Of a DNA stretch of 64,000 bases, positions 57,344 to 64,000 are shown one piece after another. Within the stretch, counting starts at the first letter, position 1; the number at the start of each line of letters is the position of its first letter. Source of the DNA: Streptomyces roseifaciens. GTDB lineage: Bacteria; Actinomycetota; Actinomycetes; Streptomycetales; Streptomycetaceae. The stretch is from assembly GCF_001445655.1 (NCBI RefSeq), contig NZ_LNBE01000004.1:3440420-3504419 (forward strand), read 5' to 3'. The translations under genes and the position numbers were made by a program. The notes beneath the pieces are model-generated. The model ran no database searches. It worked only from the letters and a program-made list of their open reading frames with translations, and had not been told where the DNA came from.

Positions 57344-58003
57344 ATGGCCTTCATGATGGGACACGCAGGCATGGCCGCCCTCGCCGTCCGCTATCTGCGC
57401 CCCGCCGGCACACCGGCCCCCGCGGCGCCGCCGCCCGACCCGATGCCCCGGCCGGAGCTGCGGGCCGTCCGGGCGGACGAGCAGCCTCCGCCCGCTCCCC
57501 GGGAACTGCGCCGCGTCCTGGGCCGGTTCGCCGGCGGCGTCACCGTGATCACTGCGCCCGGCGCCGACGGCGAGCCGCCCGCCGGCTTCGCGTGCCAGTC
57601 GTTCGCCTCGCTGTCCCTCGATCCGCCGCTCGTGGTCTTCATGGTCGGCCGCACGTCCACCACGTGGCCGCGCATCGCCCGCGCCGGGGTCTTCTGCGTC
57701 AACGTCCTCGGCGCCGGGCAGAGCGCGCTCTGCAGGGCCTTCGCGGTGAGCGGCGCGCAGGCTGCGGACAAGTTCACGGGCGTACGGCACGCTCCTTCGC
57801 CCGCGACCGGGTCACCCCTGCTCGCCGACGTGCTCGCGTGGGTCGACTGCACGGTGCACGCCGTGCACACGGGAGGGGACCACCTCATCGTCGTGGGGCG
57901 CGTCGAGGCGCTGGGGGCGGACGAGGCCGCGGCCGCGGCCCAAGAGGGGCCCCTGATCTTCTACGGGAGCACGTTCGGAACGTTCACTGCGCTCGACCTG
58001 TGA
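57344..58003 (+). CDS. Flavin reductase family protein
   Basis: 219 residues from the ATG at 57344. After about 50 Pro/Ala-rich residues it shows the flavin reductase fold: LRRVLGRFAGGVTVITA, GFACQSFASLSLDPPLVVFMVGRTSTTWPRI and VFCVNVLGAGQ, with a C-terminal TFGTFTALDL. It would supply FMNH2 or FADH2 to a monooxygenase, and the LLM enzymes at 31058 and 33323 are possible partners. There is no clear ribosome site; the operator abuts the start, so a leaderless transcript is possible. Confidence 0.93.
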   Translation: MAFMMGHAGMAALAVRYLRPAGTPAPAAPPPDPMPRPELRAVRADEQPPPAPRELRRVLGRFAGGVTVITAPGADGEPPAGFACQSFASLSLDPPLVVFMVGRTSTTWPRIARAGVFCVNVLGAGQSALCRAFAVSGAQAADKFTGVRHAPSPATGSPLLADVLAWVDCTVHAVHTGGDHLIVVGRVEALGADEAAAAAQEGPLIFYGSTFGTFTALDL

Positions 58004-58026
58004 CCGCCGGGCCCCCGGCGCGGCGG

Positions 58027-59058
58027 TCACTTCTTGTGCTCGACGACCTTCGTCAGCACGTACCGCTTGCCGGAGCCCGGCTTGCCGATCTCGTGGAAGA
58101 GCCGGGGCTCCTTGCCGGTGCCGCTGACGCTCCAGTTGCGCCTGAGCTCGCACGATCCGATGCGCAGCGCCAGGCCCTGGACCTTCCCGTTGCCCTTGAC
58201 CGGCTTCCACGTGCCCGAGCCGTCGCAGTCCTTCGGCCTGTCCTTGCCGGTACCGTCCCACACGTAGTTGTCGAGGCCGTCGGCCACGGCCGTGCCGTCG
58301 GCGGCGAGCTTGACCGTACCGTCGCGGCCGTCGGTCCAGACGCCGGCGAGCTGCACCGAGTCGAGCCTGGGCGGCTGATAGACCTCGACCGCTCCGGTCC
58401 CGTAGGCGGCGGCCCCGACGGCCCCCACGGCGAGCCATGCGATGACGCCGTCGCGCGCGACCCGGCGGGCCATGCGCACGGACCGGCCTTCCCGGATGCG
58501 CCGTCCGGCGACTCCGGCGACCAGGGTGGCGGGCAGGAGGGCGGCCGTGAGAGAGGCCCACCACAGGAGGTACTTCAGCGGGGCCGCCGGGGAGAGGCTG
58601 CCGAGGGCCGACACCCCGCCGAACACGGCCACCGCGGCGGCCGACACGAAGGGCACCGCGGCCGCGTTCCACAGCGGGCCGTCGCGACGGCCCATGCGGC
58701 GGGTGACCATACGGGCGAGCGCCAGTGCGGGCATCACGGCGACGGCCGTGACGAACCCGCTGGCGAGGACGCCGAGCAGGGCGACGGCGAACACGAGCCC
58801 GGCGATCACCAGGAGGCCGTGCGGCAGGCCTTCGTGCTCGCGCGAGAGCATCACGAGGATGCCGATGGTCCCGGCGACGGCGGCCTCTGCGCACAGCGCG
58901 GCCATCGACGCGCAGAACGCCGCGCCGAACCCGTCCGGGTGCATCACGCGCTTCTGTGCCCCAGGGGTCTCCTCGGACCCGGCCCCCGCCTCCGCGTCGA
59001 CCGGTGCCTCATCCGGTGTCGCGTCCGGTATCGCGTCCGGCTCGATCTGCTGTGTCAT
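58027..59058 (-). CDS. Membrane protein with C-terminal extracytoplasmic domain
   Basis: 343 residues from the ATG at 59058 after GAGAGGGGC. An acidic N-terminus precedes four to five hydrophobic spans (about 55-245, such as GLLVIAGLVFAVALLGVLASGFV and LKYLLWWASLTAALLPATLVAG). The last ~95 residues (LDSVQLAGVWTDGRDGTVKL...YVLTKVVEHKK) look like a small lipocalin-like outer domain with two Cys. I do not recognise a function. It converges on the flavin reductase gene (23-base gap). Confidence 0.8.
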   Translation of the reverse strand: MTQQIEPDAIPDATPDEAPVDAEAGAGSEETPGAQKRVMHPDGFGAAFCASMAALCAEAAVAGTIGILVMLSREHEGLPHGLLVIAGLVFAVALLGVLASGFVTAVAVMPALALARMVTRRMGRRDGPLWNAAAVPFVSAAAVAVFGGVSALGSLSPAAPLKYLLWWASLTAALLPATLVAGVAGRRIREGRSVRMARRVARDGVIAWLAVGAVGAAAYGTGAVEVYQPPRLDSVQLAGVWTDGRDGTVKLAADGTAVADGLDNYVWDGTGKDRPKDCDGSGTWKPVKGNGKVQGLALRIGSCELRRNWSVSGTGKEPRLFHEIGKPGSGKRYVLTKVVEHKK

Positions 59059-59066
59059 CGCTGCCC

Positions 59067-59082
59067 CTCTCCCCAGGGAGAG
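59067..59082 (-). promoter_or_regulatory. Short hairpin overlapping the ribosome site
   Basis: CTCTCCC-CA-GGGAGAG is a perfect 7-bp inverted repeat just upstream of the membrane-protein ATG at 59058. It includes part of the minus-strand ribosome site and could restrain translation. Confidence 0.4.
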
Positions 59083-59149
59083 ATCCCCCCAGGGGCCGAG
59101 AGGTTGCTTTTGCCGACCGATTGATCCCTGCTTGACCGCATATAGGCGC

Positions 59150-60511
59150 TTACACCGGATCCGCCGCGATCCGCCCGGTCGCACGCGGCCGCCTGCGGAT
59201 GACCAGGGCCATGAGGGCCGCCACGGCGCACAGCGCGCCCGAGGCGTACCAGACGACGTCGTACGACCCGAAGGCGTCACGGGCCACACCGCCCAGGAAG
59301 GCCACCACTGCGGCGCCGACCTGGTGGGAGGCGAGGACCCAGCCGAAGACGATCGCGCTGTCCTCGCCGTAGTGCTCGCGGCACAGGGCGATGGTGGGCG
59401 GCACGGTGGCGACCCAGTCGAGGCCGTAGAAGACGATGAAGAAGACCATCGGCGGGTGGACGGAGGGCGCCAGCAGCATCGGCAGGAACATCAGGGACAG
59501 GCCCCGCAGCCCGTAGTAGACGGCCAGCAGCCTGCGCGCCTCGAACCGGTCGGTGAACCATCCGGAGGCGACGGTCCCGACGACGTCGAAGACGCCGATC
59601 ACGGCGAGCAGCCCCGCGGCGGCCGTCATCGGCATGCCGTGGTCGTGTGCGGCGGGCACGAAGTGCGTCTTCACCAGACCGTTCGTGGAGGCGCCGCAGA
59701 TCGCGAAGGTCCCCGCCAGCAGCCAGAACGGCCCCGTGCGGGCCGCGTCGAGCAGCGCCTTGACCGCACGCCGCGCCGCACCGGGCGCGGGGGCCGGCTT
59801 CGGTACGGGGACGTCGCTGCCGTACGGGGCGAGGCCGACGTCCGCCGGGTGGTCGCGCAGCAGCAGCCACACGAACGGCACGACGACGAGTGCGGCGACG
59901 GAGACGGTCACTGCCGCGGGCCGCCAGTCGTGGTGCTCGACGATCCAGGAGAGCAGCGGAAGGAAGACCAGCTGCCCGGAGGCTCCGGCGGCGGTGAGGA
60001 TTCCGGTGACCAGTCCCCGCCGGGCCGTGAACCACCGGTTGGTGACGGTGGCCGCGAAGGCCAGGGCCATCGAACCGCTGCCGAGGCCGACGAGCACGCC
60101 CCAGCACAGCACGAGCTGCCATGCGGTGGTCATGAAGACCGTCAGCCCGGCACCGGCGGCGATCACGGTCAGGGCGCAGGCGACGACCTTGCGGATGCCG
60201 AACCGGTCCATCAGGGCGGCGGCGAACGGCGCCGTGAGGCCGTACAGGGCGAGGTTGACGGAAGCGGCGAAGCCGATCGTTCCGCGCGACCACCCGAACT
60301 CGCCGTGCAGCGGCTCGATCAGCAGGCCGGGCAGGGAGGCGAAGCCGGCCGCGCCGATGATCGTCACGAAGGTGACGGCGGCCACGGACCAGGCGCGGTG
60401 AAGGCGCGGGCGACGCCGGCCGGGGCTTGCGGCGGAGCCCGGGGGCACGGAGGGGTCCGGGCGCCCGGAGGGGCTCTCCGGTGGGGTGGGAAGTCCGGTT
60501 GCGTGGGTCAC
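59150..60511 (-). CDS. MFS transporter (monocarboxylate/OFA-like)
   Basis: 453 residues if started at the GTG at 60511; an ATG at 60565 would add 18 residues but lacks a ribosome site. There are twelve spans in two bundles, with a linker around residue 200-220. GFAASVNLALYGLTAPFAAALMDRFGIRKV is the MFS signature loop between helices 2 and 3; FTARRGLVTGILTAAGASGQ follows helix 4. The profile fits the oxalate:formate antiporter/monocarboxylate porter group. It is divergent from the GATase-AraC regulator, which may control it. The N-terminus is Pro/Ser-rich. Confidence 0.9.
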   Translation of the reverse strand: MTHATGLPTPPESPSGRPDPSVPPGSAASPGRRRPRLHRAWSVAAVTFVTIIGAAGFASLPGLLIEPLHGEFGWSRGTIGFAASVNLALYGLTAPFAAALMDRFGIRKVVACALTVIAAGAGLTVFMTTAWQLVLCWGVLVGLGSGSMALAFAATVTNRWFTARRGLVTGILTAAGASGQLVFLPLLSWIVEHHDWRPAAVTVSVAALVVVPFVWLLLRDHPADVGLAPYGSDVPVPKPAPAPGAARRAVKALLDAARTGPFWLLAGTFAICGASTNGLVKTHFVPAAHDHGMPMTAAAGLLAVIGVFDVVGTVASGWFTDRFEARRLLAVYYGLRGLSLMFLPMLLAPSVHPPMVFFIVFYGLDWVATVPPTIALCREHYGEDSAIVFGWVLASHQVGAAVVAFLGGVARDAFGSYDVVWYASGALCAVAALMALVIRRRPRATGRIAADPV

Positions 60512-60649
60512 GTCATCAGCATCAGGAGGCGCTTCCCTCCGGACGAGTGGCCGAAAGGACAGCATCCGCTAGGATCGGGCCACACGATCCGGCCGGATGC
60601 CGTCACGCCGGACCGAGCAGCACGGAAACCTTCCGGGGGGCGAACGGAA

Positions 60650-61681
60650 ATGACACAGAAGACGGCGAGGATCACTCGCTCCGACCAGCACCCCGACGCT
60701 CCGCCGCACCGCGTGGCCGTGCTCGCCCTGGCCGGCGTGATCCCGTTCGAACTGGCCATCCCGTACCGGATCTTCGGCAAGGCCAGGACGTCCTCCGGGG
60801 ACCCGCTGTACGAGGTGGTGACCTGCGCCCTGGAGGCCGGGCCGGTGCAGACCGACGCCGATTTCTCGATCAACGTCGAGCTCGGCCCGGAAGCCCTGGC
60901 CGAGGCCGACACGATCGTCGTCCCGGCCTCCTACGAGTTCGGGCTGCCGTACGACGAGGGCCGCCTCGACGACGACCTGTCCAGCGCCTTCGCCGGCATA
61001 CGGCCCGGCACGCGCATGGTGTCGATCTGCACCGGCTCGTACATCCTCGCGGCCGCAGGTCTCCTCGACGGCCGGCCCGCGACCACGCACTGGTCCAGCA
61101 CGGAGCGCTTCCAGCGGATGTTCCCGTCCGTCCGGGTGGACGCCGACGTGCTCTTCGTCGACGACGGCGATGTGCTGACGTCGGCCGGCGTGGCCTCCGG
61201 CATCGACCTGTGCCTGCACATCGTGCGCCGCGACCACGGCACGGCCGTGGCGAACGAGGTGGCCCGCCGCAGCGTCGTCCCGCCGCACCGCGACGGCGGC
61301 CAGGCGCAGTACATCCAGCGGCCGGTTCCCGAACCCCAGCACGCGACGACCACTGCGGCCCGCGCCTGGGCGCTGGGACGGCTGGACCGGCCCATCCAGC
61401 TGCGGGACATGGCCGAGCAGGAGGCGATGAGCGTCCGGACGTTCACGCGTCGCTTCCGTGAGGAGGTCGGCATCAGCCCGGGCCAGTGGCTGACGCAGCA
61501 GCGCGTCGAGCGGGCGCGGCACCTGCTGGAGGACAGCGACCTCTCCGTCGACCAGGTCGCGCGGGACGCCGGGTTCGGCACGGCCGCGTCGATGCGGCAG
61601 CACCTGCAGGCGGCGCTCGGGGTGTCCCCGACCGCCTACCGGCGGACGTTCCGTGCGGTGACCCGGGCCGCCCGGCGCTGA
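60650..61681 (+). CDS. GATase-like AraC-family transcriptional regulator
   Basis: 343 residues from the ATG at 60650. An N-terminal DJ-1/PfpI-type domain (VAVLALAGVIPFELAIPYRIF, ICTGSYILAAAGLLDGRPATTHW with the nucleophile-elbow Cys) at about 20-195 joins a C-terminal AraC DNA-binding domain (MAEQEAMSVRTFTRRFREEVGISPGQWL, then VARDAGFGTAASMRQH). This layout matches GlxA/FtrA-type activators. A TAGGAT -10-like box lies at about 60569-60574. It is divergent from the MFS gene, so the natural guess is that it controls that transporter or the dehydrogenases downstream. Ligand unknown. Confidence 0.94.
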   Translation: MTQKTARITRSDQHPDAPPHRVAVLALAGVIPFELAIPYRIFGKARTSSGDPLYEVVTCALEAGPVQTDADFSINVELGPEALAEADTIVVPASYEFGLPYDEGRLDDDLSSAFAGIRPGTRMVSICTGSYILAAAGLLDGRPATTHWSSTERFQRMFPSVRVDADVLFVDDGDVLTSAGVASGIDLCLHIVRRDHGTAVANEVARRSVVPPHRDGGQAQYIQRPVPEPQHATTTAARAWALGRLDRPIQLRDMAEQEAMSVRTFTRRFREEVGISPGQWLTQQRVERARHLLEDSDLSVDQVARDAGFGTAASMRQHLQAALGVSPTAYRRTFRAVTRAARR

Positions 61682-61718
61682 GTGCGTCCGGGAGGCGTCG
61701 TCCGGCGTGGGGCCGTGC

Positions 61719-62792
61719 TCAGTGGCGGAAGGTGAGGACGGCGCGGGAGACGCGGCCGTTCAGGGTGTCGTCCGCGGCCTGCGCGAAGTCCTCGACGGGG
61801 TAGGTCCTGGTGACGAGTTCGTCCAGGAGGAGGCGTCCCTCCTGGTAGAGCCGGGCATAGAGGGCGATGTCGTGCTGCGGGCGCGAGGAGCCGTAGCGGC
61901 AGCCCAGGATCGCTTTGTCGAGGTAGAGGGACGAGACGCGGAAGGACGCCTCGGCCCCGGCCGGCGGCACGCCGAGCAGCACCGCCTGGCCGTGCCGGTC
62001 GAGCAAGTCGATCGCCTGCCGGACGAGTCCGGTGTCGCCGACGCACTCGAAGGCGTGGTCGGCGCCCGTCGGCAGGATCGCGCGGACGGCGGCCGAAGTG
62101 TCGGGGACCGCGCCGGCGTCGACGAAGTGGGTGGCTCCGAACTGCCGGGCCGCCGCTTCCTTGCGCGGGTTGGCGTCGACGGCAACGACGGCCGAGGCCC
62201 CGGCGATCCGGGCGCCCTGGAGGACGTTGAGCCCGATCCCGCCGGCACCGATGACGACGACCGATGCGCCGGGGGCGACCCGGGCGCGGTTGAGGACGGC
62301 GCCGACGCCGGTGAGGACGCCGCAGCCGATCAGCGCCGCCGAGGTCAGCGGTATGCCGGTGGGAATCCTGACCGCCTGGACGGCTTTGACGACGGTGCGT
62401 TCCGCAAAGGCGGAGCAGGACGCGAAGTGGAAAAGTCGCTCACCCCGGCGGGTGAACGGCCGGGCCGGTTTCCCGATCGACTCGCGGCACATGGTGGGCC
62501 GGCCCCGGTCGCACTCGCCGCAGGCGCCGCAGGCGGCGAGCGTGGACAGGGCCACGTGATCACCGGGCACGACGTGGGCGACGCCGGGCCCCACGGCCTC
62601 GACCACGCCCGCGCCCTCGTGCCCGAGCACCACGGGCAGCGGGTACGGGATGGTGCCGTCGGTCACGGAGAGGTCGCTGTGGCACAGGCCGGCGGCCGCG
62701 ACGGCGACGAGGACCTCACCGGGGCCCGGTGCGCGGACTTCCAGATCGTCGGCGACCAGGGGGTGCTTTCCGTCGAAGATGACGCCTCGCAT
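61719..62792 (-). CDS. Zinc-dependent alcohol dehydrogenase
   Basis: 357 residues from the ATG at 62792 after GAGAGG. It has catalytic-zinc residues in GLCHSDLS (Cys 37) and GHEGAGVV (His near 59), the structural-zinc Cys cluster CGACGECDRGRPTMC near 90 and a Rossmann motif VIGAGGIGLNVL near 178. This is the class III/benzyl-alcohol-type medium-chain dehydrogenase family. It oxidises an alcohol to an aldehyde with NAD(P); the aldehyde dehydrogenase gene upstream (62828) fits as the next step. The gap between them is 35 bases, so one transcript is likely. Confidence 0.94.
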   Translation of the reverse strand: MRGVIFDGKHPLVADDLEVRAPGPGEVLVAVAAAGLCHSDLSVTDGTIPYPLPVVLGHEGAGVVEAVGPGVAHVVPGDHVALSTLAACGACGECDRGRPTMCRESIGKPARPFTRRGERLFHFASCSAFAERTVVKAVQAVRIPTGIPLTSAALIGCGVLTGVGAVLNRARVAPGASVVVIGAGGIGLNVLQGARIAGASAVVAVDANPRKEAAARQFGATHFVDAGAVPDTSAAVRAILPTGADHAFECVGDTGLVRQAIDLLDRHGQAVLLGVPPAGAEASFRVSSLYLDKAILGCRYGSSRPQHDIALYARLYQEGRLLLDELVTRTYPVEDFAQAADDTLNGRVSRAVLTFRH

Positions 62793-62827
62793 GGCTGCGG
62801 TCCTCTCGGAAGGGGTGCGGCGCGGGC

Positions 62828-64000
62828 TCAGGACGCCCAGACGACCGACTGGAGTTCGCTGTACGCGTGCAGGCCGAACGAGCCGCCGTCCCTGCCGACG
62901 CCGCTCTCCTTGAATCCGCCGAAGGGCGTCTCGGGGTGCCGCTGGGCGGTGTTGACGCCGACGTTCCCGCTGCGCAGGCGCGCGGCGAGCGCCCAGGCGC
63001 GGGCGGAGTCGGCGCCGAAGACGTAGTCGTGGAGGCCGTAGGAGGTGCTGTTGGCGATGCGGACGGCTTCGTCGTCGTCCTCGAAGGGCAGCGCGACGAC
63101 AACGGGGCCGAACAACTCCTCGCGCGCGACCGGGCTTTCGGGGGCCACGCCGGTGATGAGGGTCGGGGCGACGTAGAAACCCGGCTTGACGTCGGGGCGG
63201 GCGCCGCCGACGACGATCCGGGCGCCTTCCGCACGGGCGGCGGCGATGTACGCCTCGACCCGGTCGCGCTGGGCGGCGGAGATCAACGGACCGACGACCG
63301 TGGAGTTTTCCACAGGGTCCCCGATCTTCAGTGCGCGGGCGTAACGTTCGAGACCGGCGACGACCTTCTCGTACAGCGACCGCTGCACGAGCACCCGGGT
63401 CGGCGCCGTGCAGATCTGTCCGCTGTGGAAGGACCAGACCGAACCGACCGCCCCGATCGCCGACGTGAGCACCGCGTCGTCGGCATCCCCCAGGACGATG
63501 GCCGCGCCCTTGCCGCCCAGCTCCAGCAGGGTGCGCTTCATCGACCTCCCCGCGGCCTCGGCGATCTGTTTTCCGACCGCGGTGGATCCGGTGAAGCTGA
63601 TCATGTCGACGCCGGGGTGGGACACGAGCGCTCGGCCGGCGCCCGGTCCCGAGCCGGTGACGATGTTGAAGACCCCGTCCGGGAGGCCGGCCTCCCGGAG
63701 GATCGGGCCCAGGCGGAGGCAGCAGAGGGGATCCTGCGGCGCCGGCTTGGCGACGACCGTGTTTCCCATGGCCAGGGCGGGCGCGAGCTTGCCCGCGAGG
63801 TTGACGACCGGGAAGTTGTAGGAGGTGATGCAGGCGACGACGCCCACGGGGCGACGGACCGCGGCGGCGCCCATCAGGCCGCCGGGAGCGAGCGGGCTGC
63901 CCTGGACCGGGTGCGGCGCGAGCGGGATGACCGCCGGCTCCACCGCCCCGCGGGCGTAGCGGCGGAAGCGGTCTGCCGCCGGGGGCAGTTGCATGGCCGA
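62828..64000 (-). CDS. Aldehyde dehydrogenase, 5' end outside the window
   Basis: The frame runs past base 64000; about 390 residues are visible, including an internal ATG at 63994. The family core is clear: GVVACITSYNFPVVNLAGKLAPALAMGNTVVAKPA, FTGSTAVGKQI, the general base Glu in LLELGGKGA, and the catalytic Cys in SGQICTAPTRV near residue 200 of the visible part; the C-terminus has FGGFKESGVGRDGG. It would oxidise an aldehyde to the acid with NAD(P). It is the upstream partner of the alcohol dehydrogenase gene 61719-62792. Confidence 0.95.
   Translation of the reverse strand, partial: SAMQLPPAADRFRRYARGAVEPAVIPLAPHPVQGSPLAPGGLMGAAAVRRPVGVVACITSYNFPVVNLAGKLAPALAMGNTVVAKPAPQDPLCCLRLGPILREAGLPDGVFNIVTGSGPGAGRALVSHPGVDMISFTGSTAVGKQIAEAAGRSMKRTLLELGGKGAAIVLGDADDAVLTSAIGAVGSVWSFHSGQICTAPTRVLVQRSLYEKVVAGLERYARALKIGDPVENSTVVGPLISAAQRDRVEAYIAAARAEGARIVVGGARPDVKPGFYVAPTLITGVAPESPVAREELFGPVVVALPFEDDDEAVRIANSTSYGLHDYVFGADSARAWALAARLRSGNVGVNTAQRHPETPFGGFKESGVGRDGGSFGLHAYSELQSVVWAS

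Overview
The window is very GC-rich with strong G/C third-codon bias, GTG/TTG starts and purine-rich ribosome sites. It carries gene families typical of Streptomyces: paired XRE/DUF5753-DUF397 genes, an AfsR/SARP regulator, GPP34, FO synthase, an ECF41-type sigma factor and DUF35/lipid-transfer pairs. It reads as a chromosomal segment of a Streptomyces or close relative. No rRNA, tRNA, CRISPR array, prophage or transposase was seen.

Layout. (1) 0-6.6 kb: end of a PknG-like kinase gene, a VWA/zinc-ribbon gene and a membrane protein fused to a solute-binding domain, read rightward and overlapping or nearly so; then a leftward polytopic membrane gene. (2) 6.7-15 kb: a D-Ala-D-Ala carboxypeptidase with a very long repetitive cytoplasmic tail, GPP34, a first XRE/DUF397 pair, an ADP-ribosylglycohydrolase and a membrane-anchored protein. 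(3) 15-23.4 kb: FO synthase (F420 precursor) with an F420-type LLM oxidoreductase, a secreted PHP phosphoesterase, a structured intergenic region with a possible 27-residue peptide, a DUF11 protein and a second XRE/DUF397 pair. (4) 23.4-31 kb: an ECF41-type sigma factor with an NAD(P)-binding partner and a broken carboxymuconolactone decarboxylase, then YceI, a serine hydrolase, an APC permease and an amidohydrolase. (5) 31-58 kb: a large set of CoA-thioester and flavin/F420 genes (LLM enzymes, SDR, amidohydrolase, acyl-CoA ligase, two lipid-transfer/DUF35 pairs, enoyl-CoA hydratases, acyl-CoA dehydrogenase, ADP-forming CoA ligase, flavin reductase, TetR). It surrounds an AfsR-type regulator with two small DDH(A/T)TGG-repeat proteins and a split kinase/beta-propeller gene. 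(6) 58-64 kb: a membrane protein, an MFS transporter, a GATase-AraC regulator, an alcohol dehydrogenase and the C-terminal part of an aldehyde dehydrogenase.

Main connections. Eight copies of a 17-bp inverted repeat (TCTGAC-N5-GTCAGA) lie only in intergenic regions at the operon heads of region 5, so these genes look like one regulon for degrading an unknown acyl substrate; the TetR protein inside it is the natural candidate regulator. The AfsR-type protein (DNA-binding, NTPase, TPR) is followed by two small proteins sharing DDH(A/T)TGG repeats, one cytoplasmic and one secreted. The first is followed by an unusual G-tract region ending in a strong hairpin. This is the best candidate for an undescribed system. 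A 51-bp perfect inverted repeat and a C10 tract separate a Ser/Thr kinase from the beta-propeller to which it was probably once fused. Short tandem duplications are unusually common, both between genes and inside reading frames.
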